Below are positions 7,098-15,262 of a stretch of DNA of 48,896 nucleotides, piece after piece (the first letter of the stretch is position 1; each line of letters begins with the position of its first letter). The stretch covers positions 1-48,896 of the forward strand of contig JAFYTP010000040.1 in the NCBI GenBank assembly GCA_017558775.1, written 5' to 3'. Position numbers and translations under genes: made by a program. The notes beneath the pieces were generated by a model. That model was given only the letters and a program-made list of their open reading frames with translations. It searched no databases and was not told where the DNA came from. Source of the DNA: Bacteroidales bacterium. GTDB taxonomy: Bacteria > Bacteroidota > Bacteroidia > Bacteroidales > UBA932.

Positions 7098-9092
7098 CTA
7101 CTCCGGCAGGAAGGTCACCGCCGCGCCACCGCCGGGAGCGAGGCGGAGGGTGAGGGTATCCTCAGAGGTTACTGTCGATGTCGTAATCTCGTAGGCCGTG
7201 GGATTCGTGTCCCAGTGGGCGTCGGGGGCGTCGCCGTAAACCGTGGCGGTATAGCGGACGCCGGGCCGAAGGAAGGTCAGGGGCTGCTCGATGGAGCGGG
7301 GCGTTTCGTCCGTGGTGGCGCCGAGGAAGAAACGGTCGCCGGCGCGGCGGACGAGGGCGATCCACTCTCCTACCTCGCCCTGGAGGGCCTCAGAAGCATC
7401 ACAGTCGGCGTCAAAATCGCGGAAGAACTGGAAGGCGGGATGGCCTTCGTAGTTCTCGATCAGGTCGCAGGCCATCTGCATCGGCGAGTACAGAATCACC
7501 CAGTTGGCCAGCTGCTTGGCGAGGGTGGTATGGACACAGCATTCGGTGCCAGGGAGGCCCCAGGTGCGGTATTGCTTCTTACCCTTGATGGACTCGTACT
7601 TGATATCGAAGACGCCGGGGGTGTAGTCCACCGGCCCGCCCAGCAGGCGGGTATAGGGCAGGATTTCCGTATGGGACGGCGGATTGCCGGCGCTCCAGCC
7701 ATTGTACTCCATGCCGCGGACGCATTCCCGGGTCATGAAGTTGGGCCAGGTGCGGCGCAGACCGGTCGGCTTGATGGTTTCGTGGCCATCGACCATAACC
7801 TCCCGCTTGGCCGCTGCCTCGATCACCTTCTGGAAATGGTTGACACCGATCTGGCTGTGGCGGGGCGCGCCACCCCAGAGGCCGTCGCCGGCATAGCCCG
7901 TCTTCAGGGCGTGGATACCTAGCGACTGCGCCCAATCCAGCGAGCGGTCCAGCTGCTCCTCGAAGTGCCGGATATTGCCGCCGGTCTCGTTATGGGAAAT
8001 CAGATAAATGCCCTTCTCCCGTGCGTAGGCGGCCACTTTCTCGACATCGTAGTCCGGCGCGGCGCGGGTGAAATCGAAGGTCGGAATGACCTCGGAGCCC
8101 TTCCAAGCATCGTTCCAACCCTCGAACAGAACGCCCTGGATGTTGTTTTCGGCGGCAAAGTCGATGTACTCGAGCGCCCGCTCCGTCGTGGCACCATGCC
8201 CTTCCCCGCCCCAGTTCTCAATGCCCAGGTGCATCCCCCACCAGACACCAATATACTTCATCGGTTTGATCCAGGAAACATCGTCGATGGCGCAGGGCTC
8301 ATTGAGGTTCAGGATCAGGGAGGAATTGATCAGGCCGACGGCGGTGTGCGCAATCTGGACCGTGCGCCAAGGGGTCTGGAAGGTGCCGGGAACGATAGCC
8401 TTCTCGTCCATCTGCGGCTGCAGCGGCGCCAGGGATGCCTGGAAGGTCAGGCCGATGTCGTGGCGGAGAACCATCTCGGGGAAATCGACCAGGGCGGCCT
8501 CATGGACGGAGGCATACAGACCATCATCGAACTTCAGTGTCAATGGCGTATTGGCATCGGCAAGCTCCGACAGCGGCATCTTGCGATATAAGTGCTCGTA
8601 GGAATTGAAGTCCCCCGGAATCGACCAGCTCTCTGCATCAGACGCGAACGCGAACTGCGTCCGCTCCCCGATAATCCGCACCGTGTCCATCGGCACATCA
8701 TAAGCATACCGGAAGCCGAAGCCATCGTCAAACACCCGGATAACGACCTCCAGCCCCACGCCAGCCTTGTTCCTCAACTGCAAGGACAGCTCCTGGTGCT
8801 TATCCCTCACCTCCTTATTTTCGCCCCAAGGCTGATGCCAAGTCTCATCGACAGCCGACACCCGCGACGACTTCAGCGAAAACCCGCTGTCCAGGTTCGC
8901 ATCCTCAGCCAAAAGACCCATCAGGGACGGCTCCAAAAACGGTTGTCCATCGACCTCAACGCTATAAGTGGGAACGCCGGCTTCGGCCAGGGCAAACCGG
9001 ACGGTAATGCGACCGTCGGGAGAGTTGACGACAGTCTTCGGGGTACAGGCCCACGTCAGGAGGGCGCAGGCGATAACAAGAACTCTATTCAT
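7098..9092 (-). CDS. susB: GH97 alpha-glucosidase, SusB-like lipoprotein
   Basis: Releases glucose from malto-oligosaccharides, probably in the periplasm. The 664-residue protein starts with a lipoprotein-like signal ending LLTWAC. It has an N-terminal beta-sandwich (about 25-270), a TIM barrel (about 275-560) and a C-terminal beta-domain. The glutamates in HNETGG (E369), DGHETIKPTG (E438) and GMEYN (E462) have spacings of 69 and 24. From memory these equal the spacings of the catalytic E439/E508/E532 of Bacteroides SusB, which is an inverting alpha-glucosidase. The retaining galactosidase branch of GH97 is therefore less likely. It is the last gene of the starch operon, 18 nt after the repeat-protein gene. 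Confidence 0.9.
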   Translation of the reverse strand: MNRVLVIACALLTWACTPKTVVNSPDGRITVRFALAEAGVPTYSVEVDGQPFLEPSLMGLLAEDANLDSGFSLKSSRVSAVDETWHQPWGENKEVRDKHQELSLQLRNKAGVGLEVVIRVFDDGFGFRYAYDVPMDTVRIIGERTQFAFASDAESWSIPGDFNSYEHLYRKMPLSELADANTPLTLKFDDGLYASVHEAALVDFPEMVLRHDIGLTFQASLAPLQPQMDEKAIVPGTFQTPWRTVQIAHTAVGLINSSLILNLNEPCAIDDVSWIKPMKYIGVWWGMHLGIENWGGEGHGATTERALEYIDFAAENNIQGVLFEGWNDAWKGSEVIPTFDFTRAAPDYDVEKVAAYAREKGIYLISHNETGGNIRHFEEQLDRSLDWAQSLGIHALKTGYAGDGLWGGAPRHSQIGVNHFQKVIEAAAKREVMVDGHETIKPTGLRRTWPNFMTRECVRGMEYNGWSAGNPPSHTEILPYTRLLGGPVDYTPGVFDIKYESIKGKKQYRTWGLPGTECCVHTTLAKQLANWVILYSPMQMACDLIENYEGHPAFQFFRDFDADCDASEALQGEVGEWIALVRRAGDRFFLGATTDETPRSIEQPLTFLRPGVRYTATVYGDAPDAHWDTNPTAYEITTSTVTSEDTLTLRLAPGGGAAVTFLPE

Positions 9093-9110
9093 GCCGCAAG
9101 GTAGTGATTA

Positions 9111-9515
9111 TCAGCGGAAAAAGAAATACAAGGCTATCCACGTCATCGGGATTCCCTTGGCGTGCCCGATGACGCGGTAAGAGGCGTCCTGAACCGTTCC
9201 ATCTTTCTTCACATGCCCAATTACCCGATATGAAGAATCCTGTACGGTGCCATCGGACTTGATATGGCCGACAACCCGATAAGAGGCATCCTGCACCGTT
9301 CCGTCGGACTTCAGATGTCCCACAACCCGGTATGAACTGTCCTGGATCGTACCGTCCGACTTGATGTGGCCTATGACGCGATAGCTCGAATCCTGAATCG
9401 TGCCGTCCGACTTAATATGCGCGACGACACGGTACCCGGCATCCTGCACCGTCTGCGCGGAGGCCGACAGGATCGACAGGATCAGGAAAAGGATGACCGG
9501 TAGGATTCTGCGCAT
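9111..9515 (-). CDS. Small secreted 17-residue-repeat protein (4-fold beta-flower type)
   Basis: A 134-residue protein with a signal peptide (residues 1-20, ending SASA), then six near-identical 17-residue repeats of the form T-[VI]-QD-xx-YRV-[VI]-GH-x-KSDG (residues 22-123), and a short aromatic tail ending LYFFFR. Repeat pattern and FFF tail resemble the Bacteroidetes 4-fold beta-flower proteins, whose function is unknown. It lies 3 nt after the amylase stop and 18 nt before GH97, so it should be co-expressed with starch enzymes. A role in binding at the envelope is only a guess. Confidence 0.72.
   Translation of the reverse strand: MRRILPVILFLILSILSASAQTVQDAGYRVVAHIKSDGTIQDSSYRVIGHIKSDGTIQDSSYRVVGHLKSDGTVQDASYRVVGHIKSDGTVQDSSYRVIGHVKKDGTVQDASYRVIGHAKGIPMTWIALYFFFR
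9147..9452 (-). repeat. Six tandem 51-bp coding repeats
   Basis: Six in-frame units of 51 bp encode the 17-residue repeats of the beta-flower-like protein. Units differ mostly at third codon positions and at a few V/I and A/S positions, so they were duplicated and then drifted under protein-level constraint. Confidence 0.85.
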
Positions 9516-9518
9516 CTT

Positions 9519-11747
9519 TTACAGCTTGAAGACCACGGAGGAGTTGCCGGCGAGGGTGAGGGCGTCGTGGTCCAGGGTAACGGTGCCGAGGATGGCGACC
9601 GGCTTGGAGACGTCGAAGGTGGCGGTGACCGTCTTGTCCTTGGTGGAGGTGTTGTGGATCACGAGCATCTTCTCGGAGCCGGCGGTCATGTACCAGGCGC
9701 CGATGGAATTGTCACCACCCAGGTCGGCGGCGGTCATCGTGCCTTCGGCGAGGGCCTGGTAGGTGTTGCGGGCGCGGGAGAAGGTCTTGTAGACGTTCAG
9801 GAGGGAGGAAGCATCGGCGCTCTGGGCCTCCACGGAGATGGAGGAGGTCAGCATGCCGGTGTCCACCTTATTGTTCACGCCCTTCTTCGCGCATTCCTTG
9901 CCTGCCTTGTCCCAAAGGATCGGGGTGCGGACGTATTCGTCACCGCCGCCCTTTGTGCCGTAGTAACCCAACTCCTCGCCCTGGTAGATGAAGGGTTTAC
10001 CGGGCGTGGTGAGCATCATCGCAGCCGCCTGCTTCTCCTTGGCCAGATTCTTCGACAGAGACTCCGCGGCGCGGTCCTGATCGTGGTTGGTCATGAAGAT
10101 GGACGTGATGGCGTCGGGACGGACGGCGGTATGCTCGGACAGGAACTTGTTCACCGTGGAGACATAGTTCGAGGCGTTGCCGTTGAGGGCGGTGGTCAGG
10201 GTGCCGAAGTAATCGAACTCGAAGCAGGAATTGAGGCCCTTGTAATAATACCGCTCATATCCGTGATTGTCCCAAACCTCGCCAACCATGAAGATATCGT
10301 CGGTGTGGCCGGCGGCCTTGTACGTCGCGTTGCAATGCTGATACCATTTGTCCAGCAGCGTCTGGTTGGAAGTGTTGTTATAGGAATTGATACCGCCGCA
10401 GATATGCTTGACCGCATCCAAGCGGAGGCCGTCGATGCCCATATTGATCCACTTATCGGCCGATGCGGCCAGATCCTGGAAGCAAGCATTGCTCTCCGCC
10501 TGCGCGGGATCGCCGTAGTTCAAGTCCGGCATCCAGTCGCTGAAGCAACCCATGTAGTAGAGGGTTTCCGTCGATACGTTCGTCAGTTCAATCTTATAGC
10601 GTCCGCTTCCCGTGAACGACATATCTTCACCATCCGGGGTCAGGTCCACAGGAGTGTCCACCTTTAGCGTGAGGTTTTTCTCCTTGGCTCCGAATTTGGA
10701 GCCTGCAGACCAGTCGGCATACTTGCGCACCAGCATTCCCCACTTGCCATTGATATCCATCACCAGATAATAGGTACCGTCTCCCCTATCCACGAACTTG
10801 ACAGCCTTATCCCCATTGTCATTCCACATATACATATTCCATGTGGCTTTCCCGTCGGTGATGTCTTCCTTGGTCTTGCTAATCGTCAGTTTGGGCGACC
10901 CGGAGGTCACGGCCTTCCACTCTCCCGACTGATAGGTCGTACCCTTCAGCATCGGGAAATTCTTGTAGTCGACAGACGGGTTCGAGCTGAAGAAATAGTA
11001 GTCCCGGTACGGGCTGGAAGCATCGGCCAGCGCCTCTTTGAACCATGCGTTCCCCTTTCCGGAGTGGTTCAGCACATAGTCCATGTAAATCTTGATCCCC
11101 TTGTCGTGCGCCGCCTTGATCAAGTTCTGGAAATCCGTCTCCGTGCCGTACAACGGATTCACGGAATAATAGTCGGTCACGTCATAGGCGTGGTAGCTGT
11201 CGGACGGGTGCGCCGGCGAAAGCCACAGGGCCGTCGCGCCCAGGCCGTCCAGGTAATCCAGCTTGCTCTGGATGCCCTTGAAGTCGCCGATGCCGTCCCC
11301 GTCACTGTCCGCGAAGGAGTAAATCAGCAACTGATAGGTTGTCGATGCGCGCTTGTTGCCATCGAAGGCATCGGCAATCGGGACCAGCGTCACGATGTTC
11401 TTCCCCTTCTGGGTGACGGACACCGTCACGGTGTTCGAACCCTTGACCGTAATCGACCCGGAACGGTCTTTCTCCGCGTTGGAATCGGCAGTAACCTCGA
11501 TGGTGGTCTTGCCGGTACCGGAGGTCTTGTTCACGTGGATCCAGCCGGCGGAGGGTGTTGCCGTCCAGTCCTTTTCGGTGGTGACATACATCAGTTTGGT
11601 CGATGCGTCCTCCGCCTCGAAGGTGATGGATTCGGGATTCACGGTCAGGGTATCGCTGACGACCGGGTCGTTGCCCTTGGGGTTACAAGTGACACAAAGG
11701 AAGAGAGCCGCCAGAATGGGGAGTATGGGGAAAAGTTTCCGGATCAT
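9519..11747 (-). CDS. susG: GH13 alpha-amylase lipoprotein, SusG-like, with BACON domain and inserted binding module
   Basis: Endo-acting starch hydrolase, probably surface-exposed. It has a lipoprotein signal with FLCVTC, a BACON-type domain (about 32-118), then the GH13 barrel. Catalytic motifs are DYVLNHSG (H228), GLRLDAVKH with nucleophile D444, MVGEVW with acid/base E490, and TNHDQD with D556. Between about 270 and 400 an insert rich in W/Y (ATWNMYMWNDNGDKAV and later) interrupts the barrel like the CBM58 insertion of SusG. The C-terminal beta-domain ends at 742 aa, longer than SusG mainly because of the BACON domain. A GC-rich hairpin separates it from the upstream binding-protein gene. 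Confidence 0.92.
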   Translation of the reverse strand: MIRKLFPILPILAALFLCVTCNPKGNDPVVSDTLTVNPESITFEAEDASTKLMYVTTEKDWTATPSAGWIHVNKTSGTGKTTIEVTADSNAEKDRSGSITVKGSNTVTVSVTQKGKNIVTLVPIADAFDGNKRASTTYQLLIYSFADSDGDGIGDFKGIQSKLDYLDGLGATALWLSPAHPSDSYHAYDVTDYYSVNPLYGTETDFQNLIKAAHDKGIKIYMDYVLNHSGKGNAWFKEALADASSPYRDYYFFSSNPSVDYKNFPMLKGTTYQSGEWKAVTSGSPKLTISKTKEDITDGKATWNMYMWNDNGDKAVKFVDRGDGTYYLVMDINGKWGMLVRKYADWSAGSKFGAKEKNLTLKVDTPVDLTPDGEDMSFTGSGRYKIELTNVSTETLYYMGCFSDWMPDLNYGDPAQAESNACFQDLAASADKWINMGIDGLRLDAVKHICGGINSYNNTSNQTLLDKWYQHCNATYKAAGHTDDIFMVGEVWDNHGYERYYYKGLNSCFEFDYFGTLTTALNGNASNYVSTVNKFLSEHTAVRPDAITSIFMTNHDQDRAAESLSKNLAKEKQAAAMMLTTPGKPFIYQGEELGYYGTKGGGDEYVRTPILWDKAGKECAKKGVNNKVDTGMLTSSISVEAQSADASSLLNVYKTFSRARNTYQALAEGTMTAADLGGDNSIGAWYMTAGSEKMLVIHNTSTKDKTVTATFDVSKPVAILGTVTLDHDALTLAGNSSVVFKL

Positions 11748-11771
11748 GGTGCTGGATATTTAAATTGGCAA

Positions 11772-11797
11772 GCCGGGGTCCGGTCAGGGACCCCGGC
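11772..11797 (-). other. Intercistronic hairpin in the starch operon
   Basis: GCCGGGGTCC (11772-11781) pairs perfectly with GGACCCCGGC (11788-11797) around a 6-nt loop, in the 63-nt gap between the SusE/F-like and GH13 genes. No U-run follows on the minus strand, so it looks like an mRNA-stability or partial attenuation element rather than a full terminator. Confidence 0.65.
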
Positions 11798-11810
11798 CCG
11801 AAAAATGGGT

Positions 11811-14800
11811 TTAGAGCGTGGTGGTGACGGACAGTTTGTCACCGCCGCCCTTGTTGCTCCAGGAGTAGACCGTTACCGGCGTCTTGGGGATGGCGATCAG
11901 GTCAGCGCGAGGGACGGCAATCTCCGTCTCCACGCCGCTTTCCGTGACGACACCCTTGATGACGGCGTTCTCGACGCTGCAGCCGCCAGGCACCGCGGTG
12001 CCCGCCTTCGCAATCCCGAATTCGGGAGCGTCCGCCGAACCGGCATACGGATAGATGACAAGGAGGATCTCGTAGGGACCGTTGCCCCAAAGCTCCTCAC
12101 CGGTCGTCGCGTCGCCGTCCAGGTCGAAGGTGTAGTAGTGGTACGCGGCGCCGCCCCAGACATCAGCCATCCGTTCGGCCGTCCTCTTGACGTAGAAGTA
12201 GATGTTGTTCTCGTCGGAGGCCACCTTGAAGGCGGCGTTGATCTCGGAGCCTTCAGCCGCGGCGCCCGCCACATTGGCCCAGTCGGACATGTCACCGTCG
12301 ATGGTGATCTTCGCGGTGTCGCCACCCTGGCCGCCGCCGGCCTCGATCGTGCCGGTGCCGGCATTGAAGTCGAGGGTGATGGTCGCATCGGCCGGAACCT
12401 TGACACGCTCCTGGTCGCCACCGTTGCCACGGTAGGCGATCTTGCCGTCCAGGATGACGAACTCACGGGTCCACCAGTCGGAAGTGGCGGCGGAGCTTTC
12501 GGCATACAGCCGAAGCTCGCCCGCGGAAGTGTTCTTGCCGACGAGCTTGCCGTCCTTCTCCACGAAGAGCGAACCGGCCATCGCGGAATCCCAGGCGTCA
12601 CCCCAGCAACCACCGATACCATGGACCTTCGCGGGCTCGACCACGAGCTTCTTGTTGTCCGTGTCGACATAGATCATGTAGACACCGTTCTCCGCGACGG
12701 AGCAGTTGCCGCCGTCCACGGTGTAGCCGCTGTCTTCGCCGAGGCCGGTGAAGTCACCGGACCATTCCTTCTTCGCGCAGAACTTGAACGGGGAACCCGC
12801 CTCGATGTAACGGATGGCCCAGAACTGACCGGACTTGCCGTTCACCGGAGTAAGCTCCACGACACCGGCGTCTTCCCAGTTCCAGTTGCCAAACGCAGCA
12901 CCGATCATGTACATCGTCTCCGGGAGACTCGGGGCATCGCCCTGGTACTCGCCCGTGAGGGTGATGGTCTCGGCGGCAGGATCGTAGGTGACCGTCACCT
13001 TGGCGTCGCGTCCGACCTTGATGTTGTCACCACCGTTCGTCACGGCGATCGGCTCGTCAAGAGCGGCGAAGGCGCCACCGCGGTTATTGGCCCAATCCTC
13101 GTTCTCGCGGATCTTGATCTCGTCGGAAGCCGTGATCTCCAGATCCTCGAAGACGAACTTGCCGTCGGCAGTCTCGTACATGATGCGGTCCGGAGCGCCC
13201 CATCCGTTGATGGTACCCACGACACCCCAGTAGCTGAGCAGGGAACCGGAAGGCATCACGAAGATGACCTCGCTGTCCGGACGGTACCAGACGTCGAAGT
13301 TGCCCGCGACGCCCGGAGCGATGTTGTCGCCGCCCGGGACCGCCTTGACGGCGTGACCCACGGCGGTGCGGCCGCCACGGTTCTCGTCCCAGCTGCTCTT
13401 GTAACGGATCTTGATCTGGTCATCCGCGGTAAGGGCGATGTTCTTCGCGACGAGGAAGTTGCCGTCCTCCTTGAGGATGATGTCCGGGCTGTTGCCCCAG
13501 CCGGTGATGGTGCCCACGACACCCCAGCCGGTCTCGTCGATGACGATGGTCTCGGCCTCCGGGTCGTAGGTGACGACGTAGTTGCCTTCCTCGACGGTGA
13601 TGTTGTCACCGCCGGCGACGGCCGCGAACGGCTCGCCGATCTTCACGAAGACACCGCCGCGGTTGTTGTCCCAACCGTGGTTCTCGCGGAGCTTGAAGCC
13701 GCCGGAGATCTTGGTCACGGGGCTCACCCACTTGCCGTCGGTGAGGGTCATGTCCACATCGCCGCCCCAGCTGTTGAAGTCACCGATGAGGGACCACACC
13801 TGGCCGTTGGAAACGGTGATGGTGAGGTTGTTGGTGTCCAGGACGACCTTCCAGAAGCCGGCGCCGATCTTGATGTTGTCACCACCGGCGACCGCCTCGA
13901 AGGGCTCACCGAGGGCGACCATGACGCCACCGTAGTTCTCGTCCCAGCCGCCATCCTTGCGCCACTTGAACTCCGTGTCGCCTTCGGCGGTGATGTACGC
14001 CGTCCAGACACCGTTGTCCTCAGTCGCGCGGATGTCGTTCTCCCAGTCGCCGTTCAGGCCGATGATGTTCCAGCCGGTAACGGTCTCCACGGGCGGTTCT
14101 TCACCGCCGCCGATCTTGGAGCTGACCTTGGCGCCGGAAGCCTCCGTCACCTTGGCCACGTTGTCGGCCGGGTTCACATAGAGGTCGAAGCAGCCGTCAG
14201 CGCCGACCTTGATGTTGGCACCGTCCTGCTCGACGGCAAACTCGCTGCCAAGCTCGCTGAAGGTACCGCCCAGGTTCACGGTCCAAGCCGCATCCTGACG
14301 GAACTTGAATTCGTCGGCCGCGGCGAGATTGACGCCCAGGGCCACGTGCCAGGTACCGTCGGAGATCATCGCGATATCGCCGTCCCAGCTGATGCCGTGC
14401 AGCGACAGGGCGCCGATGACAGACCAGTTGCTGGACTCGGTATAATCCGGGAGCGGATCGTACGCGGCGGAAATCCAGGCGACACCGGCGGTCGGGTTCA
14501 CATAGAGATCATAGACGCCGTCGGCGCCGACCTTGATGTTGGCACCGTCCTGCTCGACGGCGAATTCGCTGTCAAGCTCGCTGAAGGTACCGCCCAGGTT
14601 CACATCCCAGCTCTGGCCCTTGCGGAACTTGAACTCATCGCCGGCCTTGAGGGTGACGTGAGCGGCCACGTGGTTGGAACCGTCGGTCCACATGTTCAGG
14701 TCGCCGTCCCAGCTGATCTCATAAGCCGACAGGGAACCGATCACGGACCAGTCGCTGTTCTCGGTGTACTCAGCATACGGGCTGCCCACCACCTCCGGAA

Positions 14801-15257
14801 TCACGACCTCGAAGGAACCGAGGGAGATGTGACCGTCAGAGTCGATGTGGCCGTTGCGGCCGTTGTCCTTGGACACTTCCTGCATGGAGGCGCGGACGGC
14901 CAGTTCCAGCGAAACCGTGGAGCCTTCGGTGGCGCCCAGGGTCATCAGCGCCTTCGCGAGGTTGGCCTTCTTGAGGGTCAGGACATTGTCCTTGTCGGAC
15001 GAAGTGAGGGTCTTGCTCACCGCCTTGCCGTCCAGGGAAACCAGGGCGAGCGAATGGTAGGGAGCGATCTTTTCATTGAATCCCTGCTTGAAAACGGCGG
15101 GGGTATAGGAGGCCATGATCGCGTCCTCTTCCTCGCTGTAGGAATTGAGCACGGGAGCCGTCGCCTTCGACGGATCGAACATGGTCAGGGTTTCCTTGAC
15201 GCAGGAGGTGGCCGCGAGGGCCAGGACACCTGCCAAAATGGTCAATATCTTCTTCAT
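11811..15257 (-). CDS. Giant SusE/SusF-like multi-module starch-binding lipoprotein
   Basis: Outer-membrane lipoprotein (signal ending LAATSC) of 1148 residues, compared with about 390-490 for SusE and SusF. After an N-terminal SusE-like domain (about 22-160) come repeated starch-binding modules starting near residues 169, 277, 395, 487, 577, 676, 782 and perhaps 877. Most open with W-x-[VIL]-[IV]-G, and several carry a W-[DA]-x-N-x-GG motif and [GQ]-x-[ND]-N-I. From about 983 a different domain, KITIDGDMSDW to the end, resembles CBM9/DOMON-like carbohydrate-binding domains. It starts 5 nt after the SusD stop. Modules 1 and 2 are nearly identical, indicating a recent duplication. It binds starch at the surface by inference from family and operon; no enzymatic motif was seen. 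Confidence 0.82.
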   Translation of the reverse strand: MKKILTILAGVLALAATSCVKETLTMFDPSKATAPVLNSYSEEEDAIMASYTPAVFKQGFNEKIAPYHSLALVSLDGKAVSKTLTSSDKDNVLTLKKANLAKALMTLGATEGSTVSLELAVRASMQEVSKDNGRNGHIDSDGHISLGSFEVVIPEVVGSPYAEYTENSDWSVIGSLSAYEISWDGDLNMWTDGSNHVAAHVTLKAGDEFKFRKGQSWDVNLGGTFSELDSEFAVEQDGANIKVGADGVYDLYVNPTAGVAWISAAYDPLPDYTESSNWSVIGALSLHGISWDGDIAMISDGTWHVALGVNLAAADEFKFRQDAAWTVNLGGTFSELGSEFAVEQDGANIKVGADGCFDLYVNPADNVAKVTEASGAKVSSKIGGGEEPPVETVTGWNIIGLNGDWENDIRATEDNGVWTAYITAEGDTEFKWRKDGGWDENYGGVMVALGEPFEAVAGGDNIKIGAGFWKVVLDTNNLTITVSNGQVWSLIGDFNSWGGDVDMTLTDGKWVSPVTKISGGFKLRENHGWDNNRGGVFVKIGEPFAAVAGGDNITVEEGNYVVTYDPEAETIVIDETGWGVVGTITGWGNSPDIILKEDGNFLVAKNIALTADDQIKIRYKSSWDENRGGRTAVGHAVKAVPGGDNIAPGVAGNFDVWYRPDSEVIFVMPSGSLLSYWGVVGTINGWGAPDRIMYETADGKFVFEDLEITASDEIKIRENEDWANNRGGAFAALDEPIAVTNGGDNIKVGRDAKVTVTYDPAAETITLTGEYQGDAPSLPETMYMIGAAFGNWNWEDAGVVELTPVNGKSGQFWAIRYIEAGSPFKFCAKKEWSGDFTGLGEDSGYTVDGGNCSVAENGVYMIYVDTDNKKLVVEPAKVHGIGGCWGDAWDSAMAGSLFVEKDGKLVGKNTSAGELRLYAESSAATSDWWTREFVILDGKIAYRGNGGDQERVKVPADATITLDFNAGTGTIEAGGGQGGDTAKITIDGDMSDWANVAGAAAEGSEINAAFKVASDENNIYFYVKRTAERMADVWGGAAYHYYTFDLDGDATTGEELWGNGPYEILLVIYPYAGSADAPEFGIAKAGTAVPGGCSVENAVIKGVVTESGVETEIAVPRADLIAIPKTPVTVYSWSNKGGGDKLSVTTTL

Positions 15258-15262
15258 AGGGC

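Noticed and set aside
9147..9452. CRISPR-like direct repeats
   Set aside because: The 51-bp units are contiguous, in frame and translate into a regular protein repeat; there are no unique spacers.
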